A stretch of 64,000 nucleotides of DNA from Bacteriovoracaceae bacterium UBA6153 (lineage in GTDB: Bacteria; Bdellovibrionota; Bacteriovoracia; Bacteriovoracales; Bacteriovoracaceae): NCBI GenBank assembly GCA_002428265.1, contig DIUR01000001.1:124001-188000 (forward strand), read 5' to 3'. A program made the translations under genes and the position numbers. Below, piece by piece: positions 8,514-16,148 of the stretch (positions are counted from its first letter, which is position 1; the number at the start of each line of letters is the position of its first letter). The notes below the pieces were generated by a model. It saw nothing but the letters and a program-made list of their open reading frames with translations, did not search any database and was not told the DNA's origin.

Positions 8514-9899
8514 TTAAAGCGCTGGAATCTTAATCAATAGGCTTGGGCGAACTGGTTTGTACTTCAAGTTCATACCTGGAAGACGCTTAGCGAATGACTT
8601 CGTAACTGCTACATCAGCGATTTCCGCTTTTGCTTTAGTGATCGCTACTTCAACGTTCATAGTCTTAGAAAGCTCAGCAGCTTTTAAAACTCTTGCCTTG
8701 TTTACGATCCCAGAAGTAGCTACTTTTCCTTTTAACCATGGCTTTACGTCAACAGTTTTAAGAATGATAGACTTAAGGTCTGCTGCCGTTAGAGCAGGGT
8801 TAACATCTTTTGCTAGAGCAATTGCATTTGTAACAAATGGAGCTGCCTGGCTAGTTCCACTCATTGAGATATATGATTGAGCAGGTCCTGTTGAGTTGAT
8901 TGCAACCCCTGGAGCAGCTACGTCAACTTTCGTTGCACCAAAGTTAGAGAACTCTGCAATTTCAGTGTAACCAAAAGTAGCAGCAACAACGATTTTGTTT
9001 TCAGCTTGGATATCAGCTGGGTAATCTGGAAGTTTATCGTTATCAGATGAATCATTTCCAGCAGCAATAATGAAAAGTGTTTTCGGAGCTACTTTAAAGA
9101 TCTCAGGTCCAACTAGAGCGATTGTATCAAAATATGTGAAAACAAGTTCACTTAGTTCAGGAATCGTTGGCTCTCTCTTAAGGTTTTCCATGAAACCAGC
9201 AGCGATGAATCCAACAGCAGCTTCGAAACCAATTCCGAAAGACTGGTTAACAACGTCTACTTTATGGAAGTTTAAGTATGAGTGAAGAGGAACCATTTGC
9301 TCAAGTTGCTCAAGAGCAGAGTTGATGATTTCTTCTTTATATTGCTCAATAGTCATTTTAGCTGGAGCGAAGTCAAACTCAAGTTGAACTGGGCCTAGGC
9401 TTTTAGTTGGAGCAACAAGCTCTTGGTAAACAGTTGGAAGAATCTTTAGAGACATAACTTCTGCTTTAGGATTATTTAAAGCAGAGATACCACCAACGTG
9501 AGTTCCGTGAGCGTATCCACCAATGAAGTTAGCTTGGTTCATGAAAGCTTTGTCTGAAACAAGTGCTTTTAAAACAGTGAACTCTTCTTGGTTAATCGTC
9601 TTAGTTTCATATTTTGCGTATAGGTTATAAAATTTTAAAACGTCAGCAGTGATAAGGTAGTTGTGCTTATCGTTGAAAACTTTTGCTGATCCTTCTGTGA
9701 AGTCCCAACCGTTAACGTCACCAGGAAGTCCTGATCCGTCTAAGTCTACAAGGCTTCCTGCAACTTCTTTTTTGTTTGTCCAAGACTTTGCGACAAGGTC
9801 TTTGTGAGAAAGGTCTGTCCCTGTGTCCATGATTGCTACAACTGATGCATTGGCAGTACCCAACTGTAAAAGTGTTGCTAAAGTAATTAATTTTTTCAT
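8514..9899 (-). CDS. Secreted subtilisin-like serine peptidase (S8), paralogue 2
   Basis: A 461-residue subtilase. I use the ATG at 9899, not the one 12 bases upstream, because GGAG lies six bases before it. A signal peptide ends near residue 18 (ANA-SVV). The catalytic residues are Asp25 (IMDTG), His131 (HGTHVGG), Asn282 (AAGND) and Ser350 (SGTSQAAP). As in its neighbour, the catalytic domain starts right after the signal peptide, with no I9 prodomain, and the Asp-to-His segment contains the LDGSG...NGWDF loop. C-terminal tails of the two proteins align (ARxxKAAELSKTM in both), supporting recent common origin. A GTGAC-N6-GTCAC palindrome lies at 9931-9946 in its promoter region. Probably exported to the periplasm or medium. 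Confidence 0.9.
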   Translation of the reverse strand: MKKLITLATLLQLGTANASVVAIMDTGTDLSHKDLVAKSWTNKKEVAGSLVDLDGSGLPGDVNGWDFTEGSAKVFNDKHNYLITADVLKFYNLYAKYETKTINQEEFTVLKALVSDKAFMNQANFIGGYAHGTHVGGISALNNPKAEVMSLKILPTVYQELVAPTKSLGPVQLEFDFAPAKMTIEQYKEEIINSALEQLEQMVPLHSYLNFHKVDVVNQSFGIGFEAAVGFIAAGFMENLKREPTIPELSELVFTYFDTIALVGPEIFKVAPKTLFIIAAGNDSSDNDKLPDYPADIQAENKIVVAATFGYTEIAEFSNFGATKVDVAAPGVAINSTGPAQSYISMSGTSQAAPFVTNAIALAKDVNPALTAADLKSIILKTVDVKPWLKGKVATSGIVNKARVLKAAELSKTMNVEVAITKAKAEIADVAVTKSFAKRLPGMNLKYKPVRPSLLIKIPAL

Positions 9900-9930
9900 C
9901 AAATGCTCCATTTGCAGATGTAAGACTTAA

Positions 9931-9946
9931 GTGACCAAACTGTCAC
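9931..9946. promoter_or_regulatory. Palindromic candidate operator upstream of subtilase 2
   Basis: A perfect inverted repeat, GTGAC, six bases, GTCAC. On the minus strand it overlaps GTGACA, a plausible -35 hexamer 17 bases from a weak TTACAT -10. It resembles CRP/FNR-type half-sites but the spacing is two bases wider than the CRP consensus. Binding protein unknown. Confidence 0.3.
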
Positions 9947-10058
9947 AATCCGCGCCAAAGTAGCACCAAACCTGTCTAATTTCTAGAAAATAGTTGACTG
10001 GGATGTTTTTTATAGACTTAATCTAATGTAAGAATCTGTAAGAAAACAAAAGGTCTTT

Positions 10059-10958
10059 ATGAAGAAAGTTTTGGTTACTAGAGATATTCTCGAGAGCGGT
10101 ATTAACTTACTAAAAGATAAAGGCTTTGAAGTCGATATTTGGACAGAACCCAGACCTATGACGGCCGAAGAATTAATGGAGAAGGCCCCCCATTATAATG
10201 CCATCATCTCAAACATGGCCGACGCAATAAACAAAAACTTTCTAGAAAAAAATCGTCATTTAAAAATCGTTACTAACTATGCGGTTGGAACCAACAATAT
10301 GGATCTTGAGGCCGCTAGAGAACTCGGTATAAAAATCGGCAACACTCCAGATGTTCTCACTGAGGCCACTGCAGAAATTGCTTTCGGGCTTATGATCTGT
10401 GCTGCAAGAAACTTCAGGTCGGCGATACGTAATGCTGAAGACGGTCTATGGAAACACTTTGAGCCTAAGGGCCATCTAGGACACGCTCTACAGGGAAAAA
10501 AACTAGGAATCGTGGGTTACGGACGCATTGGTAAACGCCTAGGTGAAATGGCCCATGGAGCTTTTAATATGGAAGTTGTGGGCTTCAAGCGCGGGGATAA
10601 TATGCTGGAGTTTTTAAAAGACCTGGATGTTTTATCTCTACATATTCCACTCACACCTGAGTCTCGTCATATTATAGGCGCTAAAGAATTAAGTGTGATG
10701 AAAAAGACTGCGATCATCGTCAATACGGCCAGAGGTGAAGTTGTTGATCAAGATGCTTTATATGAGGCCTTAAAAAATAAAAAAATCTTTGCGGCAGGAC
10801 TCGACGTGACGACTCCTGAGCCATTAGTTCCCTCTCACCCATTATATGAGTTACCCAATGTCATGATTCTTCCTCATATTGGCTCAGCAACCTATGAAGC
10901 AAGAACAGAAATGTCGATTTTATCTGCTCAAAATATCATCAATGCCTTTCAGGACTAA
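10059..10958 (+). CDS. D-2-hydroxyacid dehydrogenase (glyoxylate/hydroxypyruvate reductase type)
   Basis: A 299-residue NAD(P)-dependent dehydrogenase. The Rossmann motif GYGRIG spans 153-158 and the catalytic triad is Arg225 (NTARGE), Glu254 (TTPEP) and His273 (LPHIG). N-terminal VGTNNMDLEAARELGI is characteristic of glyoxylate reductases. The end of beta-2 carries FKRG rather than an acidic residue, suggesting NADPH preference, and the stretch between it and the DVLSLH motif is clearly shorter than usual, which explains the small size. SD AAAGG lies five bases before the ATG. A TTGACT at 9994-9999 with CTTAAT 17 bases on is a plausible promoter. The exact substrate (glyoxylate, hydroxypyruvate or another 2-oxo acid) is not decided by the sequence. 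Confidence 0.85.
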   Translation: MKKVLVTRDILESGINLLKDKGFEVDIWTEPRPMTAEELMEKAPHYNAIISNMADAINKNFLEKNRHLKIVTNYAVGTNNMDLEAARELGIKIGNTPDVLTEATAEIAFGLMICAARNFRSAIRNAEDGLWKHFEPKGHLGHALQGKKLGIVGYGRIGKRLGEMAHGAFNMEVVGFKRGDNMLEFLKDLDVLSLHIPLTPESRHIIGAKELSVMKKTAIIVNTARGEVVDQDALYEALKNKKIFAAGLDVTTPEPLVPSHPLYELPNVMILPHIGSATYEARTEMSILSAQNIINAFQD

Positions 10959-10966
10959 TTAAAGAA

Positions 10967-11012
10967 GATGATCCATTCATACGATAAACTCTGTATGAAA
11001 TGGATCATTTTA
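10967..11012 (+). terminator. Strong hairpin: terminator-like, contains start codons of the next gene
   Basis: A 15-bp stem with one bulged base (ATGATCCATTCATAC, 10968-10982, against GTATGAAATGGATCAT, 10993-11008), a ten-base loop and TTTT. It could terminate the dehydrogenase transcript. Both candidate ATG codons of the next gene (10968, 10995) lie in its arms, so it could also control translation. Confidence 0.55.
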
Positions 11013-11348
11013 CTCTTATTTCCTATAAATTCTTTTTCAATGGAGCTTGTCTATCAATTCGACAAGAAGACTTCTGAAAAAATAATTATTACAAATTTTC
11101 ATGGAATGAATGCCAGTGAGTCCTGTCTAAAGAGTGCTACGGAATGCTCAAGACTTATTGATAAGAAAAAAATTAAAATTGCAAAAGTTCCAGGCCTAAA
11201 AGGCAACCCTGCTTCAAATGCATGCGAAGAGGCCAGTGGCACACCTGTCATTTTAAAAGATGCAAAATATAACGATTATGAATATTGCTTGTTCGGAAAA
11301 AATTATTTTATCGACAGCTGGGATCTACTTGATAGGTCTAAGAAATGA
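10968..11348 (+). CDS. Small secreted Cys-containing protein, partner of papain-like peptidase
   Basis: I do not recognise this 126-residue protein. It starts at 10968, or at the ATG at 10995, which gives a cleaner signal peptide (MKWIILLLFPINSFS); neither start has a good Shine-Dalgarno site. The mature part of about 100 residues is polar and has four cysteines (in SESCLKS, TECSR, NACEE and EYCLFG), suggesting two disulfides in an exported protein. Its stop overlaps the start of the papain-like peptidase by four bases (ATGA), so the two are made together. A role as inhibitor, chaperone or immunity partner of that peptidase is inference from the context only. Confidence 0.65.
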   Translation: MIHSYDKLCMKWIILLLFPINSFSMELVYQFDKKTSEKIIITNFHGMNASESCLKSATECSRLIDKKKIKIAKVPGLKGNPASNACEEASGTPVILKDAKYNDYEYCLFGKNYFIDSWDLLDRSKK

Positions 11349-12388
11349 AAAAATACTTAATTCTTCTTTTAATTTTTACAAGTCATGCCTATTCATTTGA
11401 ATACCCTTACAACACATTAGATAAAAGTTTTATTACCACTCCTAATACCGAAATTCTTGTGCCCAACCTCACCCCTATTAAAGCTCAAGACGGAGTGGGA
11501 GTCTGTTATGGTTTTACTGCAACAACACTTCTTGAGCACTATCGTTGTAGAGAATTAAATCTAGACTGCTCAAAACCATCTGAAGTGCTTTCATCTCTGG
11601 ATGTAACTTCATACTATGGTGAAAAAAAGAATTCTCTCAAACAGGGTGGAACTGTATTTAGCTCTCTCACAAGAATTAGTGCGAAGACCACAACTATCGC
11701 CAGGGAAGAATGTATTCCTTTTAATTCTATGGTTCATCAAATGCAGAATGTCCGTGGCACCAAAAAAAATGAAGAGGTCGGCTGGAGATACCTGGAATTA
11801 AAATGGCAGGAGTATAAAGGAATTAACAAGGCCGCAAACGACTGTGTGACGTGTCTGGCGACAGATATTAAAAAAAATATTGCGGGAATAAAGACGCCCG
11901 CAGAACAAATCAGTGAAGCTTTTTCAACCTCAAGTGACCTGGAAGAATTTTTATATAAATCTATTCTGCCAAAAGAGTGCCTGGAAAAAGACAAGGCCGC
12001 CTTTATGCCACCCTTTACTCCTAAATCTTTCCCCGACCTAAACCGTGAACAAACTGCTATTGAAGATATTAGCGAGGCCATACTGGTAAAAAAAGTGACC
12101 GATCTCTTGAGTGCACAAACTCCTGTTGAAATGGGTATCTGTGCTGATAAAAAGTGGTCTCCTGATTGTGAAGACAATGAAGGACACTCTATTACTTTAG
12201 TGGGAATTAAAGAGGCCTGCGGAAAAACTCCTAAAGAATGCCGCAAAATGGTTCTGGTCAGAAACAGTTATGGTAAGAACTGGCAAGATAGAACAAATGG
12301 TGGATGGATTGATTTAGAAGAGGTGGTGAAAAGCTCACTTGCTTTGACAAAATTCAGAAATATTACATGGATTGAAAAGGCAAAATAA
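11345..12388 (+). CDS. Secreted papain-like (C1-type) cysteine peptidase
   Basis: A 347-residue protein with a signal peptide (residues 1-17, SHAYS). The papain signature is degenerate but complete: oxyanion Gln48 and nucleophile Cys54 in KAQDGVGVCYGF, His281 in NEGHSITLVG and Asn307 in VRNSYGKNW. At least ten other cysteines in the mature part suggest disulfides. There is no propeptide of normal length: only about 25 residues separate the signal peptide from the Gln/Cys motif. The middle of the protein (residues 90-250) holds a family-specific insertion. It follows the small Cys-rich secreted protein with a four-base overlap and ends at a bidirectional terminator. Probably an exported peptidase acting in the periplasm, medium or prey. 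Confidence 0.82.
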   Translation: MKKYLILLLIFTSHAYSFEYPYNTLDKSFITTPNTEILVPNLTPIKAQDGVGVCYGFTATTLLEHYRCRELNLDCSKPSEVLSSLDVTSYYGEKKNSLKQGGTVFSSLTRISAKTTTIAREECIPFNSMVHQMQNVRGTKKNEEVGWRYLELKWQEYKGINKAANDCVTCLATDIKKNIAGIKTPAEQISEAFSTSSDLEEFLYKSILPKECLEKDKAAFMPPFTPKSFPDLNREQTAIEDISEAILVKKVTDLLSAQTPVEMGICADKKWSPDCEDNEGHSITLVGIKEACGKTPKECRKMVLVRNSYGKNWQDRTNGGWIDLEEVVKSSLALTKFRNITWIEKAK

Positions 12389-12444
12389 AGGGCCCCCATC
12401 CATAGAGGCAAAGATCTAACTATACTATATAAAGAAAGACCAAA

Positions 12445-12473
12445 AAAAAGGCCGGTTTAGAACCGGCCTTTTT
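12445..12473. terminator. Bidirectional terminator between convergent peptidase genes
   Basis: A 13-bp stem (AAAAAGGCCGGTT / AACCGGCCTTTTT) with a three-base loop and A/T tracts on both sides serves the plus-strand papain-like gene and the minus-strand trypsin-like gene. Confidence 0.85.
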
Positions 12474-12478
12474 CGTTT

Positions 12479-13339
12479 TTAGTGTTTTAGTGCATTAATG
12501 ATAGTGATTCTTGTTACGTCTTCACCACGTCCACCATCTTGTGGGCGATTAACTGAAACCATACATCCACTTTCTCTCGTATAATCTTGGTCTCCTCTTA
12601 CAAGGATTCCTTCTACGATTCCAGTTCTTGAATCAAATACAGCTGAACCAGAGTTTCCACCGTATGTATCAGCATTAGTTGTGAAATAAACAGGATTGTT
12701 GTTGTTTCTCATATCAGCAGCAGCTGTGATTTTTGTTGGAAGACCAGTTGGGTGACCAATAACAGTTAAAACTGCATCGTCTGCCACTTTACCTTCTGTT
12801 CTGAATTTAAGTGGAGCGCGTCCTGGAACAGCTCTTTCAAGTTGAAGGACAGCGTAGTCAGCTCCATTTCCAGATTCTTTTTTTCTTTCGATGATTTTTG
12901 TACAACGGAAAACCTGGTCTTTTGTGAATGTGAAATTAGATTTTTCTGATTCCTTATTTGCAAAATCGAACACCCATGAGTGGCCATTACAGTCTGAGTC
13001 TGCGTTTACACAGTGGCCAGCAGTAACTAGTTTATCAGGAGCAATTAAAAAACCTGAACAGTTTGCAGCGGCCATTTGGTTGGCGAAACGTTCAGTTTTA
13101 CACATTCCAGATTGTGCTAATGTTTCTGACTTAACAGTATAAACACCATTTTTTTCGTTTACAAGATTATTATTTAAAATTTGAGCTGCAGTTGAAAGAG
13201 AAAGCTCCTTCATAAGATTATCGCTGCTTTCGAAGATGTCTAATCTGTCATCTTGTCCGTAAATAACTTTATCAGCAAGGTTAGCTTTAGCAAAAACACT
13301 TGTTGATGCAAGAAGAGCGATTATTGTTAAATATTTCAT
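12479..13339 (-). CDS. Secreted trypsin/V8-like serine peptidase (S1), paralogue 1
   Basis: A 286-residue peptidase. The start is the ATG at 13339, which gives a clean signal peptide (cut near VFA-KAN) and has SD AAGGA; a longer frame upstream has no such support. The catalytic triad is His109 (TAGHC), Asp161 (GADYAVLQL) and Ser230 (GGNSGSAVF), the arrangement of glutamyl-endopeptidase (V8)-like S1 enzymes. Residues 20-80 (conserved VIYGQDDR) look like a propeptide shared with the second copy at 15187-16083. Six or more cysteines suggest disulfides. Its leader carries competing hairpins that could mask the ribosome site. Probably exported as a zymogen. Confidence 0.9.
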   Translation of the reverse strand: MKYLTIIALLASTSVFAKANLADKVIYGQDDRLDIFESSDNLMKELSLSTAAQILNNNLVNEKNGVYTVKSETLAQSGMCKTERFANQMAAANCSGFLIAPDKLVTAGHCVNADSDCNGHSWVFDFANKESEKSNFTFTKDQVFRCTKIIERKKESGNGADYAVLQLERAVPGRAPLKFRTEGKVADDAVLTVIGHPTGLPTKITAAADMRNNNNPVYFTTNADTYGGNSGSAVFDSRTGIVEGILVRGDQDYTRESGCMVSVNRPQDGGRGEDVTRITIINALKH

Positions 13340-13346
13340 CAGTACG

Positions 13347-13390
13347 TCCTTGTAAAGGAATGATCTCCTTTGGATCCCGTCAGGGAGTCC
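13347..13390 (-). promoter_or_regulatory. 5' leader with mutually exclusive hairpins over the ribosome binding site
   Basis: Reading the minus-strand RNA: a first hairpin (GGACTCCC / GGGATCC) is followed by AAAGGA, a six-base loop, TCCTTT, two bases, and the Shine-Dalgarno AAGGA. The TCCTT segment can pair either with the upstream AAGGA (leaving the ribosome site free) or with the ribosome site itself through a three-base loop. This is the geometry of a translational switch; a ligand or trigger is not indicated. Confidence 0.4.
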
Positions 13391-13465
13391 AAGACTATAC
13401 ATATATTTAATGAAATTTTTACACTTACAAAAACTTACTTCTTGACTTATTTGATCCACTTTGTC

Positions 13466-14755
13466 TTACATTTTCTTACCGCAAACATAGACACTCTCAA
13501 CACTACCAGGGAAAGTCTCACCAAGAAATGGCGACCATGAGGCCTTGGTTTTAAGATTCTTTTCTTCTACTTTTAGAGATTTAGATAAATTTAAAACAGT
13601 AAAAGATGCGCTGAAATCAGGACGAAGAAATCCAAAACCATTCCCGAATTTTTTAAAGTGAGAGTCTTTGTTTGTAATAGATTCCAGGAACTGATTAAAG
13701 AATACTCCTGGAGACTCACTGGTGATCTTCGCAATTATTTTCGTATCAATTTTCTGATCTACTATAAGCCATGTAACAAAAGCTCCATAAGTATCAAGAC
13801 CTGGAAGCCCGCTCATCCCGCGCATTTTTTCTTCATGACTGTGAGGAGCATGGTCAGTTGCGAGGTAATCAATATGGCCTTCCTTTAAAGCATTGATCAA
13901 GGCCACTCGATCGCTCTCACCTCTTATCGGTGGATTCATTTGAAAATAAGTTTGCTCTGTCGCTGACTTATTTTTAAGTTTCTCTTCTGAGTAATAAAGA
14001 TGTTGGGGAGTCACTTCGCACGTTACATTTATGCCACGGGATTTTGCTTTAATAATGGCGGCAAGGCCCGCACCTGCACTATAGTGACAAAGTTTACCAA
14101 TCAAATTGTATTTTTCAATCAACATTAAGGCCGTATCAGTCGCCATGATCTCAGCACTAACAGGTCTTCTAAGTCCGTGAGTCGCTTTCGACTTATTCTC
14201 TTCTAAGATAATGGGATCTTCGCAGTGAAAACTCACATGCTGATTTTTATAATGGATTAAAACATCATCGAGACTTTGATTGTCTTTGAAAAACAACTCC
14301 CCAATCGAAGGCCCCATATAGGCCTTGTAAGGCACAGTAAAAGACAAAGGTCTCGTCTGCGGGCCAATTCCTGCATAGAGAAGAATCGGCACATTCACTT
14401 TTTGAGTGAGACGAAATTTATTCAAATAAGACTCATCATCAATAGGTGGAATAGGATTATTAGGCATGTCACCAACATGCACGACGCCACCGTTTATGGC
14501 CGCGCAACACGTTGATTGAAAATCTTCTTTATAAGTATTTTTTCCTGAAGCATCTTCGCGGGCATGAATGTGAATATCTCCCATTCCTGCAAACAACAAA
14601 CAGTCATCTTCATAATAAAAATCGACTTCCGATTTTAATTTTTTCGCATCTTCTACTTTTGTTATAAGACCTGTTGATTCATCAAAGGTTATATCTAGTC
14701 TTTTAGTAAAAGTTGAAGTGGCGCACTTTGCTTGGATCGTTTTTAAAGTTGTCAT
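13466..14755 (-). CDS. pyrC: Dihydroorotase, class I type
   Basis: A 429-residue amidohydrolase with the dihydroorotase metal set: His62 and His64 (DIHIHARE), probable carboxylated Lys144 (YKAYMGP), His177 (FHCED), His224 (CHYSAG) and Asp301 (ATDHAPHS), plus CEVTPQHL and MPNNPIPP. It would form or open the dihydroorotate ring in pyrimidine synthesis in the cytoplasm. The start overlaps the stop of the VOC-protein gene by four bases, so the two are coupled. The KAYMGPSIGELFF segment recalls the allantoinase/dihydroorotase superfamily, but HIHARE and MPNN favour dihydroorotase. No other pyrimidine gene is adjacent. Confidence 0.82.
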   Translation of the reverse strand: MTTLKTIQAKCATSTFTKRLDITFDESTGLITKVEDAKKLKSEVDFYYEDDCLLFAGMGDIHIHAREDASGKNTYKEDFQSTCCAAINGGVVHVGDMPNNPIPPIDDESYLNKFRLTQKVNVPILLYAGIGPQTRPLSFTVPYKAYMGPSIGELFFKDNQSLDDVLIHYKNQHVSFHCEDPIILEENKSKATHGLRRPVSAEIMATDTALMLIEKYNLIGKLCHYSAGAGLAAIIKAKSRGINVTCEVTPQHLYYSEEKLKNKSATEQTYFQMNPPIRGESDRVALINALKEGHIDYLATDHAPHSHEEKMRGMSGLPGLDTYGAFVTWLIVDQKIDTKIIAKITSESPGVFFNQFLESITNKDSHFKKFGNGFGFLRPDFSASFTVLNLSKSLKVEEKNLKTKASWSPFLGETFPGSVESVYVCGKKM

Positions 14756-15135
14756 TGTCTGGTCTCAACATCAAATTGCCAGACTCTCCCGTCGATATCT
14801 TTAATCGTAACGTGATCGGACTCATTGTTAGTGACGACTTCGCAGGTATCAAGATGCTGATGAGTATCTGACTTTCTATAGATAAAAAAATTGCATTTAT
14901 TGACGATCTCTTTAATCTGATCGCTCCCTTTAATCTTAAAAGCAAACTTAATTCCCAGAGACTGAAAATTAGGCTTTTCTTCTTCCGGAAGCTCGATAAG
15001 TTTTAAATGAAGGCCACCATTAGTGACGAGATCATGCTCAGGATCCACCTCAAACTCGAATACGTCCGAGAGAAAATCCATCATACGGATTTTATCCTGA
15101 CTATAGAGAATGACGGGGCCTGAAATGTAGTCCAT
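14752..15135 (-). CDS. VOC (glyoxalase/bleomycin-resistance) superfamily protein
   Basis: A 127-residue protein with the beta-alpha-beta-beta-beta pattern of one vicinal-oxygen-chelate unit pair: an N-terminal ILYSQDKIRMMDFLSDVFEFEV and a C-terminal VTIKDIDGRVWQFDV. The canonical metal ligands are not obvious, so activity cannot be assigned. The stop overlaps the dihydroorotase start by four bases, which suggests a shared role or simple co-expression. The ATG at 15135 has no Shine-Dalgarno site in a pyrimidine-rich leader. Confidence 0.65.
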   Translation of the reverse strand: MDYISGPVILYSQDKIRMMDFLSDVFEFEVDPEHDLVTNGGLHLKLIELPEEEKPNFQSLGIKFAFKIKGSDQIKEIVNKCNFFIYRKSDTHQHLDTCEVVTNNESDHVTIKDIDGRVWQFDVETRQ

Positions 15136-15186
15136 GGGATAATGGTAGAAGAGAAAATATAAAAAGAAAAACTATAAAGAAAAAAA

Positions 15187-16083
15187 CTATATTTTGGGAA
15201 TATGTTTAAAAGGCAAATAGGTTGAGCGCTGAACACTCTCGCCTTTGCATTCGTTTCCATAACACTTTAGGGGCCTTTTGCAGCTTCTGTGATAGTCATC
15301 AGCAAAATCGTTTTCACCGCGAATAAGGATTCCTTCGACAAGTCCCGACTTTAATCCAAAAACAGGAGAGCCCGAGTTGCCGGAAAATGTATCGGCGTTA
15401 GTTTTAAAAACGAAATCAAGAGAGTTGTCTCTGATCGTAATGTTATTTGTCACAATCTTTGGCATCCCCAACGGATGGCCAATAACCATCAAGTCTTCTT
15501 TTGAAGAGGTTTTTCCTTCTCTACGAACCTTTAGCGGCTCTCTTCCAACGACTTCTCTATCAAGTCTCACGACAGCGTAATCAAGCTTTAAATTTTGAGA
15601 CCAGCTTACCAGTTCACGACAGGCAAAAGTCTTATCTTTATCAAATGAAATAGTCCCTGTGGGGCCTATGAAGCTTCCCGGAGAGTCGTAATCGAGAACC
15701 CATGATTGCTTTTTACAGTCGTACTTGTCTTTAATACAGTGGCCTGCCGTCACGATTAAGTCCGGGCCTACTAAAAAGGCCGTGCATCCTGAAACCAAAG
15801 GTTGATCGAGATACTTTTCGCCGTCACAAAAATTCAAGGCCGACTTTAAATCTTTAGTTCTGACAGAAATAACCGCGGGATCAGTGTAGTCAATTCTCCA
15901 ATTGGGAATTTGTGCGAGTATGGAAGGAGCAGACTTTATGGCAAGGGCATCATTAACGTCGTCACTTGAGAGCTCAGTAATAAGCCTTCTATCGTCTTCA
16001 TCATAGATCACCTTCTCTTGATAAGCATAAGCTACCGAGAGTAAAGCTGACAGAAAAATCGCTGCAAAGATTTGTATTTTCAT
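15187..16083 (-). CDS. Secreted trypsin/V8-like serine peptidase (S1), paralogue 2
   Basis: A 298-residue peptidase with a signal peptide (residues 1-20, VAYA). The triad is His115 (TAGHC), Asp168 (LDYAVVRL) and Ser237 (SGNSGSPVF). It aligns along its length with the peptidase at 12479-13339, including the pro-region start (VIYDEDDR against VIYGQDDR), VIGHP and GLVEGILIRG. The two are separated by the dihydroorotase and VOC genes, so either these were inserted or the copies moved apart. There is no Shine-Dalgarno site; a TATATT lies eight bases before the ATG with TTATCA 17 bases further up, so the transcript is probably almost leaderless. The copies thus differ in their mode of translation. 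Confidence 0.9.
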   Translation of the reverse strand: MKIQIFAAIFLSALLSVAYAYQEKVIYDEDDRRLITELSSDDVNDALAIKSAPSILAQIPNWRIDYTDPAVISVRTKDLKSALNFCDGEKYLDQPLVSGCTAFLVGPDLIVTAGHCIKDKYDCKKQSWVLDYDSPGSFIGPTGTISFDKDKTFACRELVSWSQNLKLDYAVVRLDREVVGREPLKVRREGKTSSKEDLMVIGHPLGMPKIVTNNITIRDNSLDFVFKTNADTFSGNSGSPVFGLKSGLVEGILIRGENDFADDYHRSCKRPLKCYGNECKGESVQRSTYLPFKHIPKI

Positions 16084-16091
16084 TTGTTCGG

Positions 16092-16097
16092 AATATA
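16092..16097 (-). promoter_or_regulatory. -10 element of nearly leaderless S1 peptidase transcript
   Basis: TATATT on the minus strand, eight bases from the ATG at 16083, with TTATCA 17 bases upstream as -35. Transcription would begin one or two bases before the start codon. Confidence 0.45.
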
Positions 16098-16148
16098 GAG
16101 GATTGAGCTACTTTTGATAAGACAGCTGTATTTTTTATAGGAATTTTT

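Noticed and set aside
9931..9946. CRP binding site
   Set aside because: The half-sites are eight bases apart (GTGA-N8-TCAC) rather than six, so I keep it only as an unassigned palindrome.
11737..12246. A 169-codon open frame antisense to the papain-like peptidase
   Set aside because: It mirrors a strongly supported gene with catalytic motifs; no ribosome site or recognisable domain.
13340..13459. N-terminal 40-residue extension of the S1 peptidase
   Set aside because: It would hide the signal peptide, and the ATG at 13339 has a proper ribosome site.
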